A stretch of DNA of 64,000 nucleotides. Source: a bacterium. Lineage in GTDB: Bacteria > Bdellovibrionota > UBA1018. The notes beneath the pieces were generated by a model that saw only the letters and a program-made list of their open reading frames with translations, ran no database searches and was not told the DNA's origin. Location: NCBI GenBank assembly GCA_019751945.1, contig JAIEMT010000005.1, forward strand, positions 47,683 through 111,682, in the 5' to 3' direction. Each line of letters opens with the position of its first letter. The first letter of the stretch is position 1. Below are positions 16,110 to 24,691 of this stretch, piece after piece. Position numbers and translations under genes: made by a program.

Positions 16110-17487
16110 CCACAACCTCTACTGAAGTGACGCCAGGAATTGCAGCCAAGATGGGTTGCAAGACTTTTGCATCGCCCACGACAGCAATCACCATGTTGTC
16201 CGTGTTTAAACGGTTTGCCACCGTTTGATTGATTCCCGTGAGAGTCAGAGCATTGAGTAGACGGCTATATTCGTAGGAGTCCTCAATGTACTTTCTTCCC
16301 GTCAATACTTCGCGCATCGCCAATCCGAGTTTCTTCGTCGAAGTATCATTTTGGAAGGGATAGCTGTTCTTCATCGCATCGCGCGCGTAGGTCAACTCAT
16401 CCTGACTGATGGCATTCTTCTGATACTCGACCAACAGCTCCACTGCCTTCGGCACAGCTAACGAAGCAAACTGCGCTGACGGAAAAGTGTAGATCGAAAA
16501 CAATCCCGGATCCGCTTTTTGACCCGTGAGGTATTCAAATGAGCTGTAGGCGCCGTAAGTCCAACCTTTGTCAGCGCGCAGGACCTTCACCAAACGGGAA
16601 GTGAAATCTGCACCGAAGACAAAATTAGCGACCTCTAAAGGCAACATATCCTTATCGCCATCGCCCACACCCGGAATGGAAACGTAAGTCGGAGTGGTCG
16701 TCATGTTTTGACGGTCGACGATGACAGCTTTGCGGCCTTTCACAACAGAAGCGGGAAGCGCGAGAGGCTTGCTCACCCCAGCCAGAACGTTGTTAAAACG
16801 CTGCTCCCACATCGTCGTGATATCTCTTTCGTACTTCGAGCTATTCACGCCGACCACCATGTTTTGGCGAGAATAGTAAGTCTTAAAAAAGTCACGAACG
16901 TCGCTGGCCTTGATCTTAGCTAAACCGGCCACGGTTCCGCGCGAAGGGAACTCCATGCCCGTACCTTTATACATGGTCTGTACCAGTGCTCGGCCCGCCA
17001 GATAACGAGGATCTTCCGTGTCGTTCTTAATTTCACTCGTGAGAATGGCCTTCAAACGATCGACTTCAGAATCTTCGTAGAAGAAGCCCGGATCCGAAAG
17101 AATCGCGCTCAATAAATCCATGAAGCTATCGAGGTTTTTACTCAACACCACCGCCGACAGAGTCGTCGAGTTGTAGTCCACCGAAACACTGATCTGAGCT
17201 CCCATTTTTTCGAGAGCTTGAGTGAGCTGATTGTAGGTGTATTTCTGAGTTCCTCTGAGCAACGCATGCGCCGTCAGATTTGCTAATCCGTGCAGATCCC
17301 CTGGATCCGAAAGACTTCCGGTTCGAATCACGACTTCGAAATAAGCAAGATCACCAACCGACTGCTGAGAAACGAGAGTCCAACCGTTGAATTGTTTAAC
17401 AGAACCCTTCACTTCTAACGAATATCCTACGCTTCCCCCAAAAGTCATTACTAATGAAGCGACTAATCCGACATGAAAAAGCTTCAT
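16096..17487 (-). CDS. Exported M16-type peptidase homologue, catalytically degenerate
   Basis: A 463-residue protein with an N-terminal export signal (MKLFHVGLVASLVMTFGGSVGYS). It is M16-like, with two M16 halves (C-terminal half around RLVKVLRADKGWTYGAYSSFE). The zinc motif HxxEH of active members is replaced by NLTAH in GLANLTAHALLRG, so the metal ligand His and catalytic Glu are missing. It lies 25 bp downstream of an intact M16 gene and probably forms a heterodimer with it, as known for other bacterial M16 pairs. The C-terminal YGAYSSF segment supplies substrate-binding residues in such pairs. Confidence 0.9.
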   Translation of the reverse strand: MKLFHVGLVASLVMTFGGSVGYSLEVKGSVKQFNGWTLVSQQSVGDLAYFEVVIRTGSLSDPGDLHGLANLTAHALLRGTQKYTYNQLTQALEKMGAQISVSVDYNSTTLSAVVLSKNLDSFMDLLSAILSDPGFFYEDSEVDRLKAILTSEIKNDTEDPRYLAGRALVQTMYKGTGMEFPSRGTVAGLAKIKASDVRDFFKTYYSRQNMVVGVNSSKYERDITTMWEQRFNNVLAGVSKPLALPASVVKGRKAVIVDRQNMTTTPTYVSIPGVGDGDKDMLPLEVANFVFGADFTSRLVKVLRADKGWTYGAYSSFEYLTGQKADPGLFSIYTFPSAQFASLAVPKAVELLVEYQKNAISQDELTYARDAMKNSYPFQNDTSTKKLGLAMREVLTGRKYIEDSYEYSRLLNALTLTGINQTVANRLNTDNMVIAVVGDAKVLQPILAAIPGVTSVEVVDVQP

Positions 17488-17512
17488 GACAAAATCCCCC
17501 CGTATTTAATTT

Positions 17513-18880
17513 TTAATTGCTAGCTTGAGTTGGAGCCGGAGCTGCAGCCGCCTGCGGAAGACCCACAATCATCGTGCGGTTTTCCGGAATCAAGTAAGTC
17601 TTGATCACGCGGTGAACATCTGCTGCTTTCACTGCATCGACTCGCGTAGCGATGTCGAAGTAGTCCATCGGATTTCCCGTGGCTACCATGACTTCTCCCA
17701 TCGCAAACGCCAACGACGAAATATCCGCAGCGCCTTGATAGAATTGCAGGAGAAACAAGTTCTTGGCTCGGTCCATTTCCTTTTCAATAGAAGCTTCGGT
17801 CATTCCGCTGAGCAGAGAGTCCAAGCTGGATTTGAGCTCATCCACCGTATGACCTTCAGCTACAGAAACCGCCAACTCGAGCAGCCCCGGATCGGTAAAG
17901 CTATCCAATCCGCCGCCCATGTCGGATCCCAGGTTTGTCTCTACCCACTCCTTACGAAGGAGTGCACCCTGACCCGATGTCAGCATGGACAACGCCACAT
18001 TCAACGCCGGCCAATCGGCATGCAGAATGGAAGGCGAGTGATAGCCCATCATGATCTTGGTTTGGACAATCTGAGCATGTTGCAACTCGAGGTAGCGTTC
18101 AGCGGTTTGCTGCGGCTCGACCGGAGGCTGAATTCTCGGAATGGTTTGAGAAACCATGTTGCCGTAGTACTTGGTGACCAGCTTCTTCAATTTGAAGAAG
18201 TCGACGTCGCCCGCAATAATGATCACTGCATTGTTGGGAGCGTAGTAAGTCTTGTAAAAATAATCAGCCTCAGCCTTGGTAAAACTCTGAACCTCTGCTT
18301 CCGTCCCAATGGTGCTGAAATGATAAGGATGGGTGGTGAACGCCGTTTCGTAGAGCTTCATCGACATCACAGTGCTGGGTTCATCCAGGCCCGTGTGCAA
18401 TTCGCCCAAAACTGCGCCGCGTTCAGTATCCAAGAGCTTCTGATCAATTTGTAAATTGACCATGCGATCCGATTCGAGCTCCATCACGAGTTCGAGTTTG
18501 TCGGAAGGCATTCCTTGGAAGTAGTTCGTACGATCATTCCAAGTCGTGGCATTTTCCCCGTTCACCCCGTTTTGAGTCAAAATTTTGTCGAACTCGCCGT
18601 CTGCATGCTTGGCGGTTCCACGAAACATCATATGCTCAAAGAGATGCGCTAAACCGGTTCTATTTAAAGCTGGATCGAGCTTTTCATCCTTCGATCCCAC
18701 TTGAAACCAAGTTTGATAGCTAAACGTTTTGGATGAGTGATCTTCGATCACGAAGACTCTCAATCCATTCGGTAGTGCAAATTTTTGAATATTGGGCTTT
18801 GAACCCGTTGCTGCGGACGCAGATGTGACCAAAGCAATTCCCCCAAGAATCCCCAAAGCAAAACGAGAATGCGTAAACAT
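17513..18880 (-). CDS. Periplasmic M16 zinc peptidase (active subunit)
   Basis: A 455-residue M16 (pitrilysin/insulinase-like) metallopeptidase with a signal peptide (MFTHSRFALGILGGIALVTSASA). The inverted zinc motif HLFEH is at residues 79-83 in GLAHLFEHMMFRGT; the distal ligand Glu lies in ERGAVLGEL. I chose the ATG at 18880 because GGGGAGGAAATTCGAG precedes it; the frame is open to 18928. It heads a minus-strand run of M16 pair, thiolase, zapA, fthC, ymdB and scramblase-like. Substrate unknown; a role in periplasmic protein turnover is plausible. Confidence 0.92.
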   Translation of the reverse strand: MFTHSRFALGILGGIALVTSASAATGSKPNIQKFALPNGLRVFVIEDHSSKTFSYQTWFQVGSKDEKLDPALNRTGLAHLFEHMMFRGTAKHADGEFDKILTQNGVNGENATTWNDRTNYFQGMPSDKLELVMELESDRMVNLQIDQKLLDTERGAVLGELHTGLDEPSTVMSMKLYETAFTTHPYHFSTIGTEAEVQSFTKAEADYFYKTYYAPNNAVIIIAGDVDFFKLKKLVTKYYGNMVSQTIPRIQPPVEPQQTAERYLELQHAQIVQTKIMMGYHSPSILHADWPALNVALSMLTSGQGALLRKEWVETNLGSDMGGGLDSFTDPGLLELAVSVAEGHTVDELKSSLDSLLSGMTEASIEKEMDRAKNLFLLQFYQGAADISSLAFAMGEVMVATGNPMDYFDIATRVDAVKAADVHRVIKTYLIPENRTMIVGLPQAAAAPAPTQASN

Positions 18881-19007
18881 CTCGAATTTCCTCCCCTTTT
18901 TTTCCCCGGAGAAGTCGTACCATATCAAATCTTTGACGGCAATTTCTGCCTACTAGAAGATTCCAAAAAATCCCCGCATAATAAATGACGAAGGGCGAGG
19001 GAATTCC

Positions 19008-19454
19008 ATGGATGTGAAATCCTCCCGGGCAGACGAGCTGCGTCTACAAAATTATCGCACCCAGCTTCAGCAGAGAAATGAAGCGGAAATCCGCGACATA
19101 GAAGATCGCCATCGCGAAACTGTGACCAACGTTCAGGACAACGGAAATTTTCAACTCAAAAACTTACGCGACGCGTACGAAGTCCGCATCTCAGAAGAAG
19201 CAGAAGCGTTAGAAGAGCGCCTCCAAAATTATCGCGCCGGAGCCGGCGAACGTTTGGAAGCAGAAAAACAAGTTCAAGACCAAGAACTGACCAAACTCAA
19301 AACTGCTCACACCCAACGTGTGGAAGAATACAAAAAGAACGCGGAAGAACAATTAGAAGCGGTTCGCAAACAATATCAAAATTCTGCTGAGGCCTTACAT
19401 CAGCAAGCTAAAAAATCAGCCAAGAGACGAGAAAAGGAGTCCTCTCAGACATGA
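19008..19454 (+). CDS. Highly charged coiled-coil protein, unknown function
   Basis: A 148-residue, almost entirely helical protein rich in Glu, Gln, Arg and Lys, with heptad-like spacing from about residue 10 to the end. There is no signal peptide or membrane segment. The promoter region is shared with the divergent M16 gene (18881-19007). The stop overlaps the next start as ATGA. I recognise no family; it could be a structural or scaffold protein working with the next small gene. Confidence 0.65.
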   Translation: MDVKSSRADELRLQNYRTQLQQRNEAEIRDIEDRHRETVTNVQDNGNFQLKNLRDAYEVRISEEAEALEERLQNYRAGAGERLEAEKQVQDQELTKLKTAHTQRVEEYKKNAEEQLEAVRKQYQNSAEALHQQAKKSAKRREKESSQT

Positions 19455-19681
19455 TGTCGACCAAGAAAGATTCTGGAAAAATGAACCGAGAAATTCCCGC
19501 TGAAGCGCCAGCAGAAGAAGCAGCAGGTGCCGAGGCCCCCATTAAAGTGAATGGCTTTGCTCAGGTCTTGGCCATGCTCCAAGTCGCGGACGAAGAATTT
19601 CGCGAGTCTCTGTTGAAGCGCCTCGCGCAAAGAGATCCTGCTCTCGCCCGATCTCTCCGCAACGATCTCACCAAGGGATAA
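19451..19681 (+). CDS. Small acidic/alanine-rich protein, weakly FliG/MgtE-N-like
   Basis: A 76-residue ORF coupled by ATGA overlap to the coiled-coil gene. The first ~35 residues are low complexity (EAPAEEAAGAEAP). The rest (FAQVLAMLQVADEEFRESLLK followed by LAQRDPALARSLRNDL) resembles the helical repeat of FliG/MgtE N-terminal domains, but the resemblance is too short to call. Function unknown. Confidence 0.55.
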   Translation: MMSTKKDSGKMNREIPAEAPAEEAAGAEAPIKVNGFAQVLAMLQVADEEFRESLLKRLAQRDPALARSLRNDLTKG

Positions 19682-19700
19682 GGGGAGAAGCTCTCTGCTC

Positions 19701-20465
19701 GTGATACTCGCGGCAGTCGCGCTTTGGCTACTGGGCCTTGGCCCATCGGCGCTTGCTGCGGAAATTCCTTGTACTCCGTTCTATGCGGAGGTTCCTCAAT
19801 CGGAGACTATCCCTCCAGTCCCTGCAGGATACGCCCGCTACGACCTCTTTGGTGGAGAACGACTCAAGCAGGAATACCCTCCCGGCTCACGCGCGGCGGA
19901 ACTGGGATATTCGAAAGATGCTACGGGAGGTCTCGTCGCTCCCACACCCGCCACCATCAATCTCAAATGGGGACTGAACCCGAAGTCAGATCTCTATTTC
20001 TTGGAAGACAAGATCCACACACCGGCTGCTTCTAAGGAACTCTATCGACGCCGCCTTTCGGAAGGAAAGGTCACCGTTCAGGATGTTCACGATTATTCCG
20101 ACCACGTCGTAGGAATGAAAATCGTTTCCGAGAAACCTTATTGGAATCCCACGCGTTCGAGAATGAGAGAAGTGATCGCCGTCTTAGATGATCCGCGCAT
20201 TCCCCAAGACCTTCAACACCAGGCCGTGAGATTGGATGAAGACCTGGCTGACCTTCTAGAAGTAACATCGACGAAGTATTCCTTAATCGACCGCCGCTCA
20301 CCGGACTCTGCTCTAGCCCAGCGAGAAATCGATGCGAGGGAGGCCGAGATCCCTGCGCTCTTCAAGGAGATTGGATCGTGCGGCTCAAGCGAGATTAAAA
20401 CTGATCGACAGCGAGCACTTCAGCGACATCACTCGAAGGACAGCCCGTCAGCTTTGAAAGATTGA
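19701..20465 (+). CDS. Exported protein of unknown function
   Basis: The start is the GTG at 19701 (254 residues), about 13 bases after AGGGGAG; a CTG two codons earlier is also possible. The N-terminus is a signal peptide (VILAAVALWLLGLGPSALAA). The mature part has cysteines at IPCTPFY and GSCGSSE. I recognise no domain. The last 71 bp overlap the 3' end of the convergent gene at 20395-20787, so the C-terminal tail from about GSSEIKTD onward is encoded opposite another coding sequence. Confidence 0.6.
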   Translation: MILAAVALWLLGLGPSALAAEIPCTPFYAEVPQSETIPPVPAGYARYDLFGGERLKQEYPPGSRAAELGYSKDATGGLVAPTPATINLKWGLNPKSDLYFLEDKIHTPAASKELYRRRLSEGKVTVQDVHDYSDHVVGMKIVSEKPYWNPTRSRMREVIAVLDDPRIPQDLQHQAVRLDEDLADLLEVTSTKYSLIDRRSPDSALAQREIDAREAEIPALFKEIGSCGSSEIKTDRQRALQRHHSKDSPSALKD

Positions 20466-20787
20466 AGGCAGAGGTCGCTTGCGAAGTAAATTGAATGTAG
20501 GTGTAGGCCTGGTCCATCTCGACCGCATCCAAACGAACGGCGGTATAGAACTTAGCCCCTACCTTGGATTTCTTCGTATCAATTCCAGTTCCAGAATGAA
20601 AATTCAAGGGGGACGGCTTTTGGCTCGCGGTGCACTTCACGCACTGAAAAACTCTCCCGCCGCTTTCTTGAGCAAATTTTAAGATTTTTTCAGCAGCCTT
20701 AGCATCATTGTAATTCGTGAGCTGACACTGATCCGCAGAAGCGCCTGAAGCCAAAAACAATCCCATAGCGATGACGAACTTTTTCAT
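20395..20787 (-). CDS. Small exported protein of unknown function
   Basis: A 130-residue protein with a clear signal peptide (MKKFVIAMGLFLASGASA, cleavage after ASA). The mature part has four cysteines: QCQLTN, the pair FQCVKCTASQ, and GCPSSD. This suggests disulfides or metal binding. Its Shine-Dalgarno GGAGG is part of a perfect hairpin at 20793-20810. It follows the ppx/gppA-like gene on the same strand and overlaps the convergent neighbour by 71 bp. Confidence 0.7.
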   Translation of the reverse strand: MKKFVIAMGLFLASGASADQCQLTNYNDAKAAEKILKFAQESGGRVFQCVKCTASQKPSPLNFHSGTGIDTKKSKVGAKFYTAVRLDAVEMDQAYTYIQFTSQATSAFNLSKLTGCPSSDVAEVLAVDQF

Positions 20788-20792
20788 AAATC

Positions 20793-20810
20793 CTCCGGTT
20801 AAAACCGGAG
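20793..20810 (-). promoter_or_regulatory. Perfect hairpin covering the Shine-Dalgarno of the downstream exported protein gene
   Basis: On the minus strand CTCCGGTT-TT-AACCGGAG is a perfect 8-bp inverted repeat (20793-20800 with 20803-20810). The right arm continues into GGAGGATTTATG, so four of five Shine-Dalgarno bases are in the stem. No T-tract follows, so this is not a standard terminator; translational masking is the likelier reading. Confidence 0.55.
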
Positions 20811-20845
20811 CGGAGTTAGCAAGGGTGTGTCATTGAAGCAAGTTT

Positions 20846-21757
20846 TTAGTGAATGCCCAGAATTCCGTAGCGTAGTCCTCGAGAGCTGATTCGACAGCTG
20901 CTGAAACCCAGAACCTCGACGGAACGCCAAAGAATGATGGCTCCAGCGAGAATGACATCCGCTCTTTTGGCTTCCATACCGGGCAAGCGGGCACGCTCTG
21001 AAACAGAGAGTTTTCCAAGTTCGGTCGCCATTGCGTACAAATCTTTTACCGAGAGGGAGAGCTGATCGATCTTCGCTGCATCGAAATGAGGCAAACGAGC
21101 CTGCCAAGCGGCTAAAGTCGTCGCGGTTCCTGCCACTGCAACCAACTCCGTTCCTGGTGCTACTCTTTTTCTCCAACCCTGAACAAGCGGCTCCAAAAGG
21201 TGATTCGTCGCTTGCACGCACGCTTCAAATTCTGCTGATGTAGCGGGATCCGATTTCAAAAACCGCTCGGTGAATCTCACCGAACCCATGTCGATGCTTT
21301 GCCCGCCCGTGATAGACATGAACTCGGTACTGCCGCCACCAATATCAATGACCGCACATTTTTCGGGATTCATCCCAGGAAGCAAGCCGCCTAAGAAGGT
21401 GTACTTGGCTTCGTCATCTCCGGAGAGCAATCGAAACTGAAAACCCGTTTCTTTGGCAATCTGAGCGAAGAACTCAGCCCCATTGTTGGAGTCGCGAACA
21501 GAACTTGTCGCAACCGCCACGGTGTCTTTGGGATCGAGGCCGGCCTTCTCGACGTGCTCGGCATAAGTTTTCAGACAATCCAAAGTGCGCTTTCGAGGAG
21601 CTTCGCCTAAAGAACGGTTCTTATCAACGCCCTCGCCCAAACGAACGATGGTCGAATAATCACCCACCACTCGCTTTACTGATCGAGTAGAGGAATCCCA
21701 CTCTCCTAAAAGGAGCAGGCAAGTATTAGTCCCAAGGTCAATGGAGCTCCGAAGCAC
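20846..21757 (-). CDS. Ppx/GppA-family exopolyphosphatase or pppGpp phosphatase
   Basis: A 303-residue single-module member of the Ppx/GppA family (ASKHA fold), which hydrolyses polyphosphate or pppGpp in the cytoplasm. Motifs: SIDLGTNTCLLLL (phosphate 1), SSVRDSNNGAEF, AVIDIGGGSTEF (phosphate 2) and VAVAGTATTLAA. The ~300-residue length matches the short form lacking the C-terminal HD-like half. It starts with GTG, sharing a base with the preceding lipoprotein stop (TAGTG). Which substrate it prefers cannot be told. Confidence 0.9.
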   Translation of the reverse strand: MLRSSIDLGTNTCLLLLGEWDSSTRSVKRVVGDYSTIVRLGEGVDKNRSLGEAPRKRTLDCLKTYAEHVEKAGLDPKDTVAVATSSVRDSNNGAEFFAQIAKETGFQFRLLSGDDEAKYTFLGGLLPGMNPEKCAVIDIGGGSTEFMSITGGQSIDMGSVRFTERFLKSDPATSAEFEACVQATNHLLEPLVQGWRKRVAPGTELVAVAGTATTLAAWQARLPHFDAAKIDQLSLSVKDLYAMATELGKLSVSERARLPGMEAKRADVILAGAIILWRSVEVLGFSSCRISSRGLRYGILGIH

Positions 21758-22194
21758 TATTGTTTTTTCTGATCGGCAGAAAACTTGGCCTGAACCTGAA
21801 GTTTATAGACTTCCTTCTCGAGGTTCTCAGCCTTTTCTTTCCAGTATTTCACTTCTTGCTCAAGCTCAGCCACGCGCTTCGTCTTTTCGTGAGCCAAAGA
21901 ATAATAACCTTCCGAGAAAGTTTCAGACTTTGCACTGAAAGTTCCAACGCGGGTTTCGCCGTCTACAATCCCCTTCACGCGGAACGAGCCGTCGCCGGTG
22001 TCTTCGGCTTCAACGACTTGAACGTCGCTGGCTTTGCCAGGATAAGCTTTGTCTTGCCAGTAGCGGGCAGCTGCTTCCTTAGCCTTATTCTGAGCCTTCG
22101 TGCTGGAGCAGCCCGTGCCCCCCAGAACCAAAAGCAAGGTCACTACCAAAGCACCCGAAACCAACAAACTGAAACTCAAACTCCGATTTTTCAT
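21757..22194 (-). CDS. Small lipoprotein with C-terminal coiled coil
   Basis: A 145-residue lipoprotein: the long hydrophobic signal ends in the lipobox LGGTGC. Residues ~40-95 form a small globular segment (AARYWQDKAYPGKASDVQVVE...). The C-terminus from ~100 is a coiled coil (KTKRVAELEQEVKYWKEKAENLEKEVYKLQ). Family unknown. It lies between asmA (18 bp upstream) and ppx (overlapping), so it belongs to the gat-asmA operon by layout. Confidence 0.72.
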   Translation of the reverse strand: MKNRSLSFSLLVSGALVVTLLLVLGGTGCSSTKAQNKAKEAAARYWQDKAYPGKASDVQVVEAEDTGDGSFRVKGIVDGETRVGTFSAKSETFSEGYYSLAHEKTKRVAELEQEVKYWKEKAENLEKEVYKLQVQAKFSADQKKQ

Positions 22195-22212
22195 AGAACT
22201 GTCTCCTCAGTC

Positions 22213-24666
22213 TTAACGTCCAAATAATTTCTTACCCAAACCGTCCAAAGCTTTCTGTACTTCCGGTGGAGCGGCCTGCTGAATTTTTTGCTGAATCTGT
22301 TGTTGAGCGGCCGCCTTCAACTTCCCTTCGGCTGCAGCCTTCGTGTTGTTCAATGCCACCTTTGCCAAAAACTCCGGCACTTCACCGTAGTTATAGCAGG
22401 GCTTGAGCACCGTACATCCCACATTGACTGGAACGCGAAACGGACCGTTTCCTTCACTCAAGGCGTGGTCGACTCGAGCGCCACCGATGTCATAGGAAAT
22501 CTTCTTAGCGCCCATCACGTCGTGGGTGTCAATTAGCTCCCAACGAGCATTCAAAACGTAATCCAACATCCCCACCGTCGTAGCACCTTTAATGTCGAGG
22601 CCCTTCCCGGTCTCTGCCTTGGCAAAAAAGTTGGGGGCTGAAAAACTGCCATTCGAAATCGTAAAATCCGTGTTGATGGATTCGTAGCGAGTTTCTTTAT
22701 TGTCCAAGTTGTTCAAACTCTTTCCACGCAGCTGCGGAACTCGCTGTGCCACTTTCTCGATCTGAGCATTCACGCCTTGGGCCATCTTAATGACATCGAT
22801 GGTAGTGAATTTAGCGTTCACAACTCGAAGGTGTCCCTTGCCATTCAGATTCTTCATGGCAGCCTCGGTGTTAAAACTGGAACCGGTGACATCCGCTTTA
22901 AAGTCTGCGACGCCAATCACGGTGTTCTTCAACATCTCCATTTGAGATTCCATGCCCTGCTTCAAGTCCACACCGCTTCCACTTGCCGAAAAACGATAGG
23001 TGGGCACAGCAGTTTTTAAATTCGCACTCGCATTGGCACTAATGATTCCCGACCAGATACTAAAACCCAGATGATCGATGCCCGCGGTCAGATCCTTAAA
23101 CGACATGCGGCTCAAAATATTGGTGAGCTTAACGTTATAAACTTTCATGCTCTTGATGTTCAGATCGATCTTAGCCACCATTCCTGCAAGCATGGCGTTC
23201 TTGCGAAGGCCGGCCATTGAGGCATCCAAATCTGCTGCTGGCTTCTCTGCAGCGTAAGCCTTGTGAATTAAATCGAGTGAGGCACCCTTCTTCGCTGGGG
23301 GCGGGAAGTTGATCAGTTGGTCTAAATCCATTCCCGTGGAATTCACATCAACAGAGAGTTGCGGCTTCGTAAAAGAAACCATCTTCCCGGTGATTTTGAG
23401 GTCGTTGGCCGGAGCTTTAATGTCCAACCACATCTTTTCAATCATGTCAGTGGAGACTTTGATTTCTCCATCAATCTTGGGCTGGGTTTTTAACATCGCT
23501 GATTTCGCGGTGATCGCTTTCAAACCCAGAACCGCACCGTAATTCAGTTTGCTGGACGGACCGCTTGCAGAAGCAGAAAGATTCAACGTTCCGCCCAACT
23601 CATAGTCTTTCAGCATCGGAACCAACTCCGCCCAAGGCTTCAATTGGATAGGATTCGAATTCAGAGCAAACTTTACTTGAGGAGTAGTGGCTACACTGGT
23701 TACTGCTGCCGTTGCGGTCATGTCGGCGTTGAAAAATTTCACGTCGAGCTTTTCCACACGAACTTCTGAAGCGTTCGCATAAAACTCGCCCTGAGCATTC
23801 GCAGCCACGCCGCTCTTCTTCACGAAGAGACCCGGCATTTCAATTTCCAACTTGTCTAAATCAATTTTGAGCTGAGCTGAAACTTTTTCAAAGTTGCCGC
23901 CGGCAAAGCGCGGTTGAGCAGAAGCTTCTAAAGAAACCGGGCCACGGACCACCATCGATTGGCCCATTTTGGTGTTCACATCCGCCCACATCTTGAGCGT
24001 CATCGGACGACTCAGCGAAAGATCTTTAATGACGAGATTGAACTGGTCGATCTTGCTCTCGAGCTTCGTAGCGACATCTTTATAAACCACAGTGGCATCG
24101 CGCATTTCAAAGCCAATGCGAGCTTGAGTTGCAATAGCAGGAAGAGCCATGCTGGTGGCGCTCGGCGCGGCAGCAGCAGTCGGCTTAGTCGCGGGCGCAG
24201 CAGCACTCGGAGCCGCTGCCTGACCCTGGGTGGCCGAAGGCGCCGGCGGCAAAACGGTGGTGCCGGTCTTCGTCAGACTCATCAAATTCAATTTGCCGGA
24301 GCTGTCCGAAATGACGTTCACTTCGGGCTTCATTAATTTCAATGTAACCACCGGCGATCCCGTCAGAATGGGAAAAAGCGGAACGTGAAAAAAAGCATTC
24401 TGAACCGAAACCAGCTTGTGATTCTTGCTATCCGTTAGATTCAAACCCGCGATGTCCACGCGGACCTGACCCCAGAGCGAAAGCGAAAGTTTTCCAAGCT
24501 CGAGCTTGCCGTTGATTTGATCGTTCGCAGCCTTCACGATCTGCGGGCGGTACTTGTCTACATCGACCACTAAGGGAATCGCGATCGCCGCAACGAGCAG
24601 CAATCCAAAAATGGCGCCGACAACGATGCCTACCTTCTTAAAAAGTTTTTTTTGGGCTTTATCCAT
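22213..24666 (-). CDS. AsmA-family inner-membrane/periplasmic protein
   Basis: An 817-residue AsmA-like protein. One N-terminal membrane anchor (residues ~12-33) is followed by VDVDKYRPQIVKAANDQINGKLELGKLSLSLW, the family start. The large periplasmic part repeats beta-strand elements as in bridge-like lipid transfer proteins. A Pro/Ala/Thr-rich linker sits at ~140-175. The C-terminal part (GVADFKADVTGSSFNTEAAMKNLNGKGHLRV) is the AsmA_2-like region. AsmA proteins move phospholipid between membranes. It lies 25 bp after gatB on the same strand. Confidence 0.9.
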   Translation of the reverse strand: MDKAQKKLFKKVGIVVGAIFGLLLVAAIAIPLVVDVDKYRPQIVKAANDQINGKLELGKLSLSLWGQVRVDIAGLNLTDSKNHKLVSVQNAFFHVPLFPILTGSPVVTLKLMKPEVNVISDSSGKLNLMSLTKTGTTVLPPAPSATQGQAAAPSAAAPATKPTAAAAPSATSMALPAIATQARIGFEMRDATVVYKDVATKLESKIDQFNLVIKDLSLSRPMTLKMWADVNTKMGQSMVVRGPVSLEASAQPRFAGGNFEKVSAQLKIDLDKLEIEMPGLFVKKSGVAANAQGEFYANASEVRVEKLDVKFFNADMTATAAVTSVATTPQVKFALNSNPIQLKPWAELVPMLKDYELGGTLNLSASASGPSSKLNYGAVLGLKAITAKSAMLKTQPKIDGEIKVSTDMIEKMWLDIKAPANDLKITGKMVSFTKPQLSVDVNSTGMDLDQLINFPPPAKKGASLDLIHKAYAAEKPAADLDASMAGLRKNAMLAGMVAKIDLNIKSMKVYNVKLTNILSRMSFKDLTAGIDHLGFSIWSGIISANASANLKTAVPTYRFSASGSGVDLKQGMESQMEMLKNTVIGVADFKADVTGSSFNTEAAMKNLNGKGHLRVVNAKFTTIDVIKMAQGVNAQIEKVAQRVPQLRGKSLNNLDNKETRYESINTDFTISNGSFSAPNFFAKAETGKGLDIKGATTVGMLDYVLNARWELIDTHDVMGAKKISYDIGGARVDHALSEGNGPFRVPVNVGCTVLKPCYNYGEVPEFLAKVALNNTKAAAEGKLKAAAQQQIQQKIQQAAPPEVQKALDGLGKKLFGR

Positions 24667-24691
24667 TTTGACTCCCTTTTGTGGGCTCCGA

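Noticed and set aside
17525..18454. 309-residue plus-strand ORF
   Set aside because: It is antisense to the active M16 peptidase; no signal or domain pattern.
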